Origin: Hyphochytrium catenoides
Lineage: Eukaryota > Sar > Hyphochytriomycetes > Hyphochytriales > Hyphochytriaceae
Direction of reading: 5' to 3'
Assembly (NCBI GenBank): GCA_900088475.1
Contig: FLMG01001299.1
Location: forward strand, 47,492 to 111,491
DNA length: 64,000 nt
The translations under genes were made by a program, and so were the position numbers. Under the pieces are notes generated by a model. The model was not told the DNA's origin, ran no database searches, and saw nothing but the letters and a program-made list of their open reading frames with translations. Shown here in pieces: positions 1-11,248 of the stretch (position 1 is its first letter; every line of letters begins with the position of its first letter).

Positions 1-536
1 CGTTCATATATTGTCAATGATTGGCATCCGAGCGTGCTCTGCCCGGTCTAGGGTACTATCCCGCGTCCTTAGCCACAGTGACCTGATTGGTCCATATTGT
101 GTAGGGCTCGTCTGATTGGTCACATTGGCCAATAGGATGCCTACCATAATGCCGTGATAATACTCTACCAGAGCAGAAGCTTCCACATCATCAAGCCAAA
201 GCCATCATCACCATCACAAAGCATCAAAGCCATTATCCATCATCACATCATCCGCTTACCGCCTGTTGTTTTGCCTCCTGCTGTTGATCACCATCTACAT
301 CACCCTTTAACATTCGGCTATTGATACTCTTCTCGATGACAACACTCCGTAGGATGCTGCAGTGCTACGTGATGGTCATCATCTATGATGACCGTACTAA
401 GTCAGTACAGGGACAAAAGAACGACAAAGCACTCAAAACTAGTTGAGAAGGATTGAGCCATTCAACTCCTTTCCTAAGTCCCGGCAGAAGAACATATGGA
501 TAATTGACAGACAGTACTTGCCACTAGATAGATATA

Positions 537-1290
537 CTAAATGATGACGTGAGCACACAATAAATCTCCTTCTTCCTCTTTAAGGTAGCAACCAACAACC
601 GTCACCCACGATAGCAGGCTAACTCTTCGCTTACGGTTCTTTCCAGATACCTCAGGAGGGACGTCAACAACTGAATTGCACGCTTCAAAACTCGAGATTG
701 CCTCAGTCAAGCTCAGGTTACTTTTCCACAAACCGAGCTCCTTTGCCTTATCCTCCAGAAGTTCCGTCAAGAGTTTATATTCGCTTAGACGCTTTTGGAG
801 TTCCTTGACTCCACTCCAAATCAATGGGGTCGAGAATTTTTTTAAGTTGGGAGTCGAGGGCCACCCTCTAAATCTCCACAACATCAAAGCTGCCAAGCTT
901 GAGAGACGCTGGCATTAGGCAGTTGAAAGCGCTGAGGAACAGAGTGAAACCTTCCTTTCCAGTAGTATACCACTGCGCCTCCTCCTATGATCCCATCTGT
1001 TATGGTTGTTCCTGCTTTGCCACCCCACCTGGCTCTCCGCCCCCCTTAGCACTCGTCGTCACCATCGGAATCCTGCTGATGCAGCTCTCGTTCCTGAGCC
1101 CTGGACATTGTCTGGCAAACAAAGTCGTCACGGCGGTAGAGGTTGTAGAGTGCCGCCCTATGATGGCAGTTGTAAGTGGAGTAGCCAGGTCTACTGCCAT
1201 CTTTTCTTTCAAGGACACAATCCAAGTCACCAAGTCTCGCGCAGTCAAGTCATCAAAATTGATAGGAGAGATCTGTGTCGACCATAGAGC
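537..1290 (-). CDS. Hypothetical protein, minus-strand exons (unresolved)
   Basis: I do not recognise this product. One minus-strand frame from about 1235 to 1047 reads continuously to a stop and looks protein-coding; it includes HHRAALYNLYRRDDFVCQTM and ends with an acidic DSDGDDEC tail. A second open stretch at about 880-537 holds a charged, heptad-like segment (KELQKRLSEYKLLTELLEDK) typical of a coiled coil. A competing frame in the same place, from an acceptor near 870, gives VALDSQLKKILDPIDLEWSQ, so the two stretches may belong to different genes or splice forms. No domain is visible. I infer only that minus-strand coding sequence exists here; limits and connectivity are uncertain. Confidence 0.35.
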
Positions 1291-1630
1291 GTGAAAAATC
1301 GCCTTGGCTGTTGAACCCTCTAGTAGAGCTGTGTTGACAGCTGTTCGTTGCTGCTGTCGTCCCAGACCTCCTCTTCTCCTCCTCGTCTACCCCGTCCCCT
1401 AGATGAGCTCCTTCCACCACTTCATTTCTTTGTGGCTGCTGGTCCACCTATTAGCACCCTCACTAAGGTAAGCATTGCTCAGCAGACTCTTGTTTGCAAA
1501 CAGCCATTGAGAAATCTCAGGATGGAGCTATATCGTAGCAATTCCGCGATCCACAGGCCACTGTGTTGGCCCTGATTGAAGTTACCTCAACCTCCAAAGC
1601 TGATAGGTCCATACTCTTCTTACTCACCGC

Positions 1631-2532
1631 CTATACAAAAGCGCAGGGCAAATGTCTCGAGAAGACATTTCCAACAATGAATGACCACGGGCCATTCCTC
1701 TGAACTTGCAAGCGCTAAAGAAGGGGCTGGAGCCAATATTAGTTGGGGGAAAAGGGGTGTCCTGTTGTCCTGTTTGGGCCGGGATTCTGTAACTTTCGCC
1801 CTGAAAATTTCGGAGAATAACGGATGGGCGGACTGGTGTTTACACGGAGGATCTAATGTGTAGTTATCGCCAGTCTGATCCATCGTATTCTGATTCTCAC
1901 ATTCTCACCACATAGCTGATGAGACTGCGTAGGTTGCGTGCTGCGGCCAAATCAACAAACCAGAGTAGTAATAATATATGGCCCCCAGGGATCTACAGCC
2001 CTCCCATTGCCAGACTTTCCTTATCGAGGCAATAATAGTCGAAGGTATGTAGCTTGTCCAAGGATCATCATCACCCAAACCAGGATGATGCTCAACCGGA
2101 ACATGCAAAGGTTATTCAAATCAACCAGTGCCTGTCACCTCTACCATCGTTCTAACCAAACGCGGCGAACCTCAGGTCAAACGTACCAGATAGCACTCCA
2201 CAGAGCAGGGAGCCGATGGCGGCGTATTACCAGCTCAGCCCATAAAATAGACTTGATGGGATAAACTCTCAGTCCATAGACAGCTCCCACTTATCAGGAG
2301 CGAGCACCCAGAATACAAGGTCATGATTGAAGGTAGGAGGAATACCCTTGGGACTTGTCAGATCAATCTGCTGCTGAGTTGTACGGCAAACGAACTTCCT
2401 CGTACAGCGGACACTGTCTTGGTACACATTGCTGTATTTATTACTGCGGAAGGAAAGTAGGGTTAAGTGACATGTCTTCTTCACTTCTATGGGCTCTCTC
2501 CTTGTCTCGCATTCTGTCTCTTCCTCACCCAT
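1631..2532 (-). other. Possible further minus-strand exons, unresolved
   Basis: An open minus-strand segment (about 1883-1631) ends at a near-perfect donor GTGAGTAAG. A second (about 2470-2270) reads protein-like, with VFWVLAPDKWELSMD before a stop. They could be upstream exons of the gene at 537-1290 or parts of another gene. I could not connect the phases and recognise no domain. The stretch 2540-3029 shows nothing I can support. Confidence 0.2.
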
Positions 2533-3029
2533 CCACGGTCACTTTACATACATTTTGCCTTGTCACTTCGCATTAGAGGAATATCTCTTGAGCACTCTGT
2601 CTTGCTCCTCCAATGTTCGCGCATGCTGGCATCAAGGCTGGCAACGGCCGATCATCACACAGTGGTCTATGGATGAGAAGTGGAGGCTGCAGGTGAAGCT
2701 TGAAGCCCAGCCTGGAGAAGGCGATGCGGGCCTCACAGTGCGTGAGAGAGATAAGCTCTACTTGTCCCCACAGTTCACTTCACTGTTCGATCACTAGTTA
2801 GTTCCCACTCCGTTCTGACCTTCCTCCATGACATAAAGGTTAGGGGGAAATCCCATCGCGCTCCGTCGTGACACCACTTGACCTTCACCGTGAGATGCAC
2901 GCACAGACGGATGATTTCTGCGTAATCAATGAAGGCTTCTTCCCAGACGGCATAAAGGCAGCGCGGCGGTCAATCCGATAGGGACAAAGAACCCTAACAG
3001 CAGCATTGACTGCTTCATCGACGGGAACC

Positions 3030-4925
3030 ATGCTCGAACGATTTGTAGAGATATGCGCTGAGGCACTGGAGTCAGTCACCTCAGTAGCCCATCCTCATCT
3101 CCTTGATGTAGCACCGGGAGACAAGTCGGCTTTCATTGCAGACATTCCACCGCGCTATCGAAGGTAAGAAGGTTGGAGTTGGCCATAGTCTACAGTGGTG
3201 GTAGTCTACAGTAGTGTGATAGTTCTTCCTTGTTGTCTTGCGTGGGCAATCGCGTTTGTACTGCCCTTGCCAGTCTTCCCTATATCAACTTCCTTTTGTT
3301 CCTTTGCTCTCGCTTCTCCTTTTTCACTGCTATAATACGTTCTCTCTGACGTGGTGACCTCTCGGCTTCTCCTTCGCTGGTCTCGTTTTCAGCATTTGGT
3401 ACCTGAGTCCCAAGCAGCATGTGCTGGAGTTCCTGCTGTACACAGTGATTTTTGTTCCGGCCTTATTCTTCTGTATGCGGAGGGTGATAGCGCAGACGTC
3501 TTGGAAGCAAATGCACTTCTTGCCGAACCCGTCAGCTATCGACTATGGCCTGGGTCTTCTAACCTTTGCGTCGTTTTGGACCAATGTTTACTATAAAGTC
3601 GGTCCTAGCTTGTGGAGGATGCCTTATGTCTTGCAGCCTTGCCATATGCTCACACTTATCCTGACATACGTGTGCTGGACATCATCCCCATTCTCTGCGG
3701 CCCTCTTTCAGGTATAGTCCCTGCTTTATTAGGTGCGATTTTCTTGGTACTTTGTTTGTGGGCTTCCTTGATGTGACACTTCATTAGTTGTAACTATGCA
3801 CCTGTTCCAATGCAAACAACCACTGCGTCGATCAAAGACTCATATCGAGTGGTAGGTCTATGTGAGCTTAAGTTGGGCTTCGTTTCTTGCCCTAGCCTTT
3901 CCCGATACAGATGACTATGAGTACACGGTACGTGATCTACTCTTTACCCTCTTTCTTGATGTCGATGTGCGTCGTCCATCCTGAAGCGCAAATTCTAACA
4001 TTAATAACGCCAGGCTGACGTCTTCAACTTTTACGCTGAACACATTCTGATGCTGGTTGTTCCGGCAATTTTACTGGTAAGGTCTCTTATATACGCTTTG
4101 TGGCTTCACACTTTCTGATAGCGTGCTCTAGCATGATAGACATGACGTCTTATGTGTCTTTCGCTTTTGCGAGTGTAATTATACTGCATAGTCTCCTTTC
4201 TGCTGAGGTTGGTTCGCTGTGTAGTCACTCTCTATATTTATTGCTCTACTTCCGCAGTATCGGAACCGGTACCCCTTTATTGGGACGAAGAGTTGGATCT
4301 GTCTGGGGTACCTGTTGATGGCGCTGTACCATAACCTTGTGCTGAACTTCGCAGCCATGGCATTTTCAGTCAACATTGCAACCCTCATGGTAAGGAGCTT
4401 CGGCGGTAGCTCTCTTCCTCACATTGGCCGGCTCCAGTTACTCAATTCTACTTCGCCTACCTGCGACCTCTCAAGCCTTTCTTGATTTTGACAACACCAT
4501 TGTTGGTGTGCACCTCTCTTTCGTCTCTCGCACTTGTTCTTGGGACGCCATATCTCCCACTTGTTCTTGGGACGCCATATCTCACGGTGTCCATCTCTAT
4601 GGGAGACTCCACTCTTTTGAGCACTGTCAATCTTCTATCCGCGCTCGGTTTGATTATACGTCGCTGTAGCACTACGTGCTCGTTGCCTCGACCTCTCTTC
4701 ACTTTGTTACATCAGTTTCTTTAGACCTTTGCAATGCTTTACTGGAAGCAACACTGGGCTGATCAACCCGTTTTGCAGTCACCGCCAGAGCCACTGAAAG
4801 TCCTAGGGAAGTACTATAGACCTGTGCAATACTTCTTCTGCTTTGTGGTACATGTTATCCATAGTGGTCTTATTTTCCTAGCCACTAGGAGTTGGGGACG
4901 GGTGTATGGCAAGGTCAGTCCCTGA
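3030..4925 (+). CDS. TMEM164-like polytopic membrane acyltransferase
   Basis: Human TMEM164 is an ER-type multi-pass acyltransferase that makes arachidonoyl ether phospholipids relevant to ferroptosis. Exon 1 (3030-3163) opens with the first ATG after an in-frame stop and joins in phase to exon 2 (3393-3711), which carries WYLSPKQHVLEFLLYTVIF, then LRHIL-like basic residues, then the signature YVLQPCHMLTLI. Later exons give WASFLALAFPDTDDYEYT, FNFYAEHILMLVVPAILL, LGYLLMALYHNLVLNFAAMA and, from about 4725, MLYWKQHWADQPVLQSPPEP with a final helix. The Cys of QPCH and the His of AEHILM align with the Cys and His thought catalytic in the human protein. The junction between about 3711 and 3880 does not close in phase, so one short exon is unresolved. 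The stop at 4923-4925 is the likely end, but a further exon is possible. Confidence 0.75.
4531..4584. repeat. 27-nt tandem duplication in an intron
   Basis: Two head-to-tail copies of a 27-nt unit beginning CACTTGTTCTTGGGACGCCA (4531-4557 and 4558-4584) differ only in the last base. They lie in the intron before the last recognisable TMEM164-like exon and have no evident function. Confidence 0.9.
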
Positions 4926-5970
4926 ACTTATACTGGACTAGTCGACTAGTAGTCCACCGGTAATCAAAAGCTGCATACATTTGTGCCTAGTAACCCAGCT
5001 AGCTAGCTCTTGGTGTTGCTGCTACTAATGGCCAAGAAGTCCATCATAACTACTAAGCCAGTAAGATCTCTGTTTACTGTCCTTTTCTTTATTACATCCA
5101 TCTGAACCGAACAGCGGGAGAAGATGAATCAACTAACTAACGCTAGATCTGTACCACGCCATTCACTACTGTTACGTCTCTCTCACAGGTGTGGCAGTGT
5201 GGAACTACCTTTCTCTTCTCTCTGCCACGGCGTACAGACGGATCTCTGTCGTCTTGTAAAGCTGCAATGCGGAGATGGTTTTCCACATATTGCCCAACCC
5301 TACGCACATCGAGGTAGAGATCCCGGATCAGCTTCCCGCAGCTGTTGCTGGAACTTCATTTCAGTTCTGCGAGAGTCTTAAGTCCTTCAGCAACAAAGAG
5401 ATGATAGCAAGTCCTTCAACAACAGCTGCTGGAGCTGACCAAGACCTGCCTTGCCAATGTGTGCAGACTCCTAGGACAATCTAGGATTATTATGAAAACC
5501 TGATCTTGGCATTGCAGCGGCTCTGGACAGAGATCCGCCCAAAAATGAGAGATGAGAGATTTATTATATGTATGTATAGCGAGAGGGATATTACAAAAGA
5601 TTATTTATTGATTATCTTGCAAACACCATATATGATTATCGAGTATCAACGCTATCCTTTTGCGCCCAAACGGCGACAGAAACAGCCGCCACGGCTCAAC
5701 AGACAAAAGAAATCTCTCCAAACCGATGCCACCTGCAAGGCAAACTGTGCGGTCGTTGGAAGCGCTTCTTCCCTGAGCTCATCGACTCCTCTGACTTCTA
5801 TCTCTTGCTCTGTCGCGACCTTGAGGGCAAGGACTAGAATAAGGGGGTGGCTAGTTGAACCATTGCTACAGCGCTGAGGCTTGCCATAAGGACAAACAAG
5901 CACTCGCCTTTGGGAAGAGCTACCCCAAGCGGCGTTGGCCTCACCGCATCAGGTCGTATACGGAACCACT
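4926..5970. other. Interval with weak coding hints only
   Basis: This stretch separates the TMEM164-like gene from the DOT1-like gene. A plus-strand frame at about 5272-5484 reads plausibly (HILPNPTHIEVEIPDQLPAA) and ends at a stop, and a minus-strand frame at 5652-5903 reads DELREEALPTTAQFALQV before a stop. Neither has a domain, a good splice context or a partner exon that I could confirm. Part of the interval must serve as promoter for the gene starting at 5971. Confidence 0.25.
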
Positions 5971-8900
5971 ATGATGCAAGCTGAGCAACTTCCACTCTCG
6001 GAGCCTGCGAAGCTCCTCCTCCTTCTTTCTATTCTTGCCAACGATAGGGTCATAACTCAGAATGGCAGAGCACTTCTCAAAGGTCAGTGCCAATTTGTTT
6101 CCATCCTTGCCCGTTGTCCTAGAGATGTCTCTGTATGGTTGTTGATGCACTTGCTTGTCTGCAATTATGGTCTTCCCCTTTGTTCATTTCCTAATCCAAC
6201 TTGGTTGCACCGCTCTAGAGCTTGTTATTAGGAGAGATCCGCGTCTTCTCAAAGTTCTCAGCGATATTCAGAGCGGCAAAACTGCGAGTAACCTTCAGAT
6301 CCCTGTGGTTCTCAATGCCTTGATAGGTACACACATTGTTATACCTTCAGAAAGCTCTCTTTCTCTCTCTCTCTGACCTTCTGCTATCTTCACCTGTCAA
6401 GATGTCCGTCTTGCAGGAAATTGTCCTATCTCTGCCTTATCTCTGTTTCAGAGACTCCGTGCTACTCTTGGAGTCTTTGACTTTCCTCGGTTCAACTCTC
6501 TCTCCTCACGTTTACTCTTCAAGTACCGTTTGACTGCCACCTCTCTCTCTCCCTCTCTCTCTCTCTCCCTCTCTTCTCTTTCTTTTCCTTGTCTTTCTCT
6601 TCTGCTTCTAACTTATAGCCGACCTCCTCCCGTCTCTCCCTCTCTTCTCTTTCTTTTCCTTGTCTTTCTCTTCTGCTTCTAACTTATAGTCGATCTTCTC
6701 CCCTCTCTGCGGCTCTTCCCTTTCTGAGAACATTCCAAACCCACCAGCTTATCTTTGACTTCTGCTGTACAGCGCATGAAGCTGCCAAGCTTTATAGCAA
6801 ACTCTTTGACACGTGCACGCTGGAGAATGGCAAGGCCTTGTCCAAGACAGAAAGGGAGAGAAAGAGTCTTCTCGACGAGAAATCTCTAATTTATGGAGAG
6901 GTGGAGTTTAGCTCATTCTACGAGATACTAATGAAGGCAAAGCCCAAGCCAGGAGGAATATTCTATGATCTTGGCAGTGGAACTGGAAGAGCTGTGATGA
7001 CGGTTAGCAGTCTCTCCCTCTTTGCCATCAAGCTTTGCCTCCACCCTCACTCCCCACTCTGTTTCTCTCCTTTCTTGTCGTTTTGTTCTCTCACTTTCTC
7101 CCTCTCCTTGGTGCGCGCTATATTATTCTCTTCTCGTGGCCGGATTGCGTTCATTTACTACTTAGTTCTACATGCTTCCATCAACTGGGCCTTTTTTGCT
7201 CTGCTAAGATTGCACTACTTCTTCCTATTCACACTTTGTCCTTGCGCAGTGCATCCCTTCTAAGCATCTCTGACTCTTGTCTGGAATCTCTCTGTCTACT
7301 TCCTTCTGCCTTCTAAAAACACTCCTGTCGCAACTTTCTTCTGCTTTCAATCAGGCGCGTTTGACCCAAGACTTTGCCCAATGCATTGGAATCGAAATAC
7401 TCTCTGGACTATGCCGCGCCTCGCAGCAAATCTGCGCCAAGTTCAAGCGTGAGACGGCCCCATACCTTTACGCCAATTTGAGCCAGGAAGTATCCTGCGT
7501 GCAGGGGTCATTTTTAGACTACGACTGGTCTGATGGCGGTAAGCTCTCTCTCCCGAGTGAGATGTGCGGTGTCCTAGGTCGCCTTATATCTTACTGGCAA
7601 CAAACAACGCTCCAATCTCCTGGCATTGCACTTTCAAGGTTATCTCTACCTCAGACCACCGGATCAAGGCAATGTCTTTAGTTTACTCACTTTCTGGTGT
7701 TACTTAACGATAGACCTGCCATATTCTTCCGCCCTTCCTGCTTATCTCTCGCTTGAGTCTTAGATGCCCCCACTCCTGACAAAAATCCCCTTTCTCCTCT
7801 AACACTACGCATGGTTCTGTTCTTTGATCAAATTAGACTTAGTTTTCGCGAACTCGACGTGTTTCGACGATCAGCTAATGCGGCAGATGTCGGTCAAGGC
7901 AAGCAAATTAAAGCCTGGTGCCCTGTTCATAACGTTTACCAAGGTACGAGAGGCACTCCTCCAGCTCAGCTTTGTATTCCCCTGCGCTAGCCGTCGATTC
8001 TATTCTCGTCCATTGTCGGTAATGGCCAGAGTGCTAGAGAGAATGTCCCAGACAATTACTGTTGAGCTGACGGATTCCTCTTCGTGCGCGTGACAATCTA
8101 ATTTGTGCAGCCTCTAGAGTCCGATGACTTTGCGGTGCTAGAAAAGAAGCGTTATGAGATGAGCTGGGGTCCAGCCACTGTCTTCTTACATGAACGCCTG
8201 CCAGTGTAAGAGCGAAGCCTAGCTTTTAGTGTTCTCTTTTTTTCTACCGTGCACCCGTAGGTTACGCATAACCCTTCTCAAGTGGCTAGATACCTGCGGT
8301 TCATCGGGTCGCTCACGTCCAACGTTTCTTTTCACTCTAGGAGGAAAGCTTCAGTAACCTCGCATCAGCCGTTGTACAATTCTCAAGATGTCTCTGCCTC
8401 CTCTGACTACCACTCAGACTCTACCCCTGCACAGAGCCCAACTCGATCTGACGATGAGCTTATTAAAAACTCGGTTTCGCCACCTTCCTCTCCGACTCGG
8501 GCTTTGCAGCAGCATGCTCCCTCTACTCGCCGTTCCAGTCAGAGCCTCCGTCAGCAGGCACTCAGTAGAAATGCTGTTGTACCTCGCTCCCTCCCTGCAG
8601 AGATAGCTGGTGCACAAATCCCAGAAGGTGAGAGCAAAATGCAAGGCTTTAATGGCGAGGACGGCCCTGCAGTGCCATGCTTAGGCTTCTGACTGACACA
8701 AAGAGTCTTCTATTTATCGCTATCCGTGCCTGGAAATTTATCTTTTCAGTCCTTAGCTTCTGCGACCCTTCACCTGCTTCCGGTCTGTTGGCATCCCTCT
8801 GTATCTGCTTCAAGGGACACGCTTTTTCTCTTCAGCGGCCACGTGACAATACTTTATTTCCTCCTCCCTTCCAGTCAACTCCTCTCCTTTGGGCAGTGCT

Positions 8901-9804
8901 CTCCTCCAGGCAAAGGCCCGACGTCGAAGTGAGCACGAGAGGGCGCTACAAAACCAAGGTACAACTCCCCTGAGCGATAATAGTGAAGAGCTTTTAGTCC
9001 CTCTTCCCTATCCTTATATGTATCTACGGGCTTTCCCCAGGTGTCTTCTGTCCTTGCAAATCCGACGCTGGCTACAACTTTTAACGGCTGGCCATGTTCC
9101 CCATTGTATCCTCTCAGCAGCTGGAATGAACGGAAATTTATCTCCAACGTCTCAGGGCCAAGCAGTAAGGCCGGTACCCCCCGCAGCAGGTCAGAAAACC
9201 ATAGCGCTGGCAACTCTCTGTGACGTTTGCCTTTTCCTATGCGTTCCCTTCTCTATGAGCTCAATCTAAACCTAAGCCTTTCCCTTTCCACTTCTGGCGT
9301 TTGACTTTTGCCAGAGGGATGGCGATTTGAGTCTATTGCCCGCTTGTCCATAGGCATACCCTTTAGAAAGGGCAGAAGAAGATTGTTCAAGTCGACTCTT
9401 TTCTTTGGCCGTGATAGTCCAATATATTTCGTCCTTATGTTGTCTGTCAGTCCGCTCTGACTTGACTGATCTGTTCCTATGCTAGGATCTTCTGCGCCCT
9501 CTAACAAGGGACGAGGAAGTCACCTGGTACTTGAAGTTCCCGCAGAGATGTCAGCAGCAGGTTAGTGGTGAAAGAAGAGAGTGAGGGAGGCTCGGATCGG
9601 AAAAGTCTCACTGCTTTCTCCCTCTGGACTCGCTCCCTTTTTGCCTTTGCTTTGCATCGCGCCTTCAGCAATCTCCTCCCCTTTAGGAAGCGCACTGCTA
9701 GACGCAAAGTGGAAGCACCGCAAGTCAAACCCTTCCGTCACACCACCCTCAATGCCCTAAGGACCGATCTTGTAGTGCACTATGGCAGAATTCTCACTCT
9801 CTGA
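5971..9804 (+). CDS. DOT1-type histone H3K79-like methyltransferase
   Basis: This is a class I SAM-dependent methyltransferase of the DOT1 family, which methylates histone H3 lysine 79 in nucleosomes. Exons that close in phase are 5971-6082, 6219-6326, 6417-6527, 6773-7002, 7355-7538, 7837-7943, 8111-8203 and 8261-8627. The catalytic core lies at 6860-8203. It has YGEVEFSSFYEIL, the SAM loop FYDLGSGTGRAVM, the acidic strand QCIGIEIL, then VQGSFLDYDW, the DOT1 signature DLVFANSTCF and the strand GALFITFTK. The first about 150 residues (LLLLLSILANDRVITQNGRA, then SNLQIPVVLNALIG) are helical and unrecognised. After the core there is a Ser/Pro-rich tail; exons at 8875-9164 and 9486-9560 look real, and the stop at 9802-9804 is the likely end. 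The GTG TAA at 8204-8209 could instead terminate a short form. Confidence 0.8.
6567..6689. repeat. 52-nt direct repeat, 71-nt period, in CT-rich intron
   Basis: A pyrimidine-rich block at 6567-6618, ending CTTCTAACTTATAG, is repeated exactly at 6638-6689. Both copies lie in the DOT1-like intron 6528-6772, downstream of a (CT)n tract at about 6540-6566. Each copy ends in a sequence that could act as branch point plus acceptor (CTAAC...TAG), so the duplication offers two alternative 3' splice sites as well as the one used at 6773. Confidence 0.9.
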
Positions 9805-9906
9805 CTCGCCACGTGTAAATTCTATATCCGTGCGGATAAACAAAGGACTGCTGCGCTCGCCCCCTCGGTGTGGCGCTATTTGGTCTGGTTGCCGCTGTTA
9901 TATCGC

Positions 9907-10601
9907 TCATGTAGTCTCCTTGCTCTCAATGTAGACTTTCAATCCGGCCACGACATGTGGGAAGAGCTCAGATCCTGAGAGATGGTTGTACAAACGACGA
10001 GATAGCTGCACCTCCTTCTCCAAGTATACTCTTTCCTCTTCTTCAGTCTGCGGTGGCCTGAAAGCCATGTCATCTAGCTCTCTTTGTAGGGCGAGGAGCT
10101 CCGACGTGACCGCCAAACCCTGAATCCGGCCCGTATTGGTTTCTGATAAAGCCTTGATGGTGCTGTCGTAGGCAGGTCAAACAGAGAAGGGGCTCGATGA
10201 GAAGGAAGGATTTGGTGTAGGAGGCTTCCAGATGGCTAAGAAGGTCCCACCTCACAATGCCGCGCAAGTAGGACACTTGTGTAGAGAGCTTCAGTCCCTT
10301 GGCATATCCCTCATTGAAACCTGCTTGGAGTGCCTGCTCCTTGCCCGTTTCTAAGCCCTCCAGATAGCCGACGTGAAGAGTGGGAGTCAAGGTCAACTGT
10401 CAAGCAAGGCTTATGTTGCCATCAAAGAGACAAGGGGTCAAAAGGAACACAGGAGAAGGATATATTGCTATACTGGGCCTCCATAGCTCGATACTCCCGA
10501 TCTCGCGCTGCCTCTTGGCCCTTGATCTCACCGTTAGAATCGCCATCATCTCCATGATCGTCGTCGTCACTAAACGCTACGTACACCTTCCTCTCTGCCA
10601 T
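9907..10601 (-). CDS. LTO1: Yae1/LTO1 deca-GX3 protein (ABCE1 iron-sulfur loading)
   Basis: Yae1-Lto1 complexes adapt the cytosolic iron-sulfur targeting machinery to the ribosome-recycling ATPase ABCE1/Rli1. The exon at about 10390-10190 contains the hallmark glycine-every-fourth repeat GYLEGLETGKEQALQAGFNE, continuing GYAKG. A C-terminal exon (about 10121-9907), opened by an ATTCAG acceptor, carries LLALQRELDDMAFRPPQTEE, charged helices and a stop. An upstream exon from ATG 10601 encodes an acidic leader (AFSDDDDHGDDGD). The exon 1 to exon 2 junction does not close in phase as I read it, so exon 1 or its donor may be wrong. The gene converges on the DOT1-like gene with about 100 bp between stops and diverges from the gene at 11249. 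It could equally be Yae1 rather than Lto1; the repeat alone does not separate them. Confidence 0.7.
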
Positions 10602-11248
10602 GTTGATATGGTCCCTATACCTACACGAGAGCGTTGAAGAACTGGAGGCTGACCTTAGGGGTTAGCGACCGAAGACTCAATGAATGAGCATCAAGGCAGA
10701 GACTTCGAAGGCAATAATCTTCATAGAAAGTCTGGACAACGCAACAATCTATGGCGTTTTCACTGCTGAACATGTGAAATCAATTGCTGAATGAATCGGA
10801 GTCTATGTTGGAAAAGGTAACTAAGTTAAGATAACCGCTATTAAATAGCCGTTGTCGTGTACTCTCAGTCTTTATGTTAGCTTGACTAGCCGTTAAATCG
10901 GAGTCTACTTCTTTTCATAAAAAGGTAACTAAGTTAAGATAACCGCTAATAGATAGCCGTTGACGTTTTCCTCGCAGCCTTTATGTTAGCTTGACTAGCC
11001 GTTATGTGTGCTGAGGGTAGAGGTGGGAAAGATGACTGGGTAAGAGGAAATCTGCAGACTGATGATCGGAGCTTCATGAGCTTTCTGAAGTCTCTACGGC
11101 GACTCTGTCCGGAAGGGAGAGCTCCATCGGGAGGAAGTGTCTGAGAGGTAGACGCCGCTTCAGGTTCTTCTATACGCTTCCCGGGGAGTGTGTTACCGTC
11201 GGCCGCAGTAAGGTTTGTCAGGGTTGAGGAAGTAAAAAGCGCCGAAGC
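10602..11248. promoter_or_regulatory. Shared divergent promoter interval
   Basis: This 647-bp interval lies between two divergent start codons (10601 minus, 11249 plus) and must hold both promoters. It contains the 102-nt tandem duplication described separately. I see no open frame worth calling and no clear TATA box. Confidence 0.5.
10794..11004. repeat. Imperfect tandem duplication, about 102-nt unit
   Basis: Units at about 10794-10895 and 10896-11004 both begin AATCGGAGTCTA. They share GGTAACTAAGTTAAGATAAC followed by CGCTA, a near-palindromic block (AACCGCTA..TAGCCGTT) and TTATGTTAGCTTGACTAGCC. The spacer between the shared blocks has diverged, so the conserved pieces stand out as possible binding sites. 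Confidence 0.9.
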
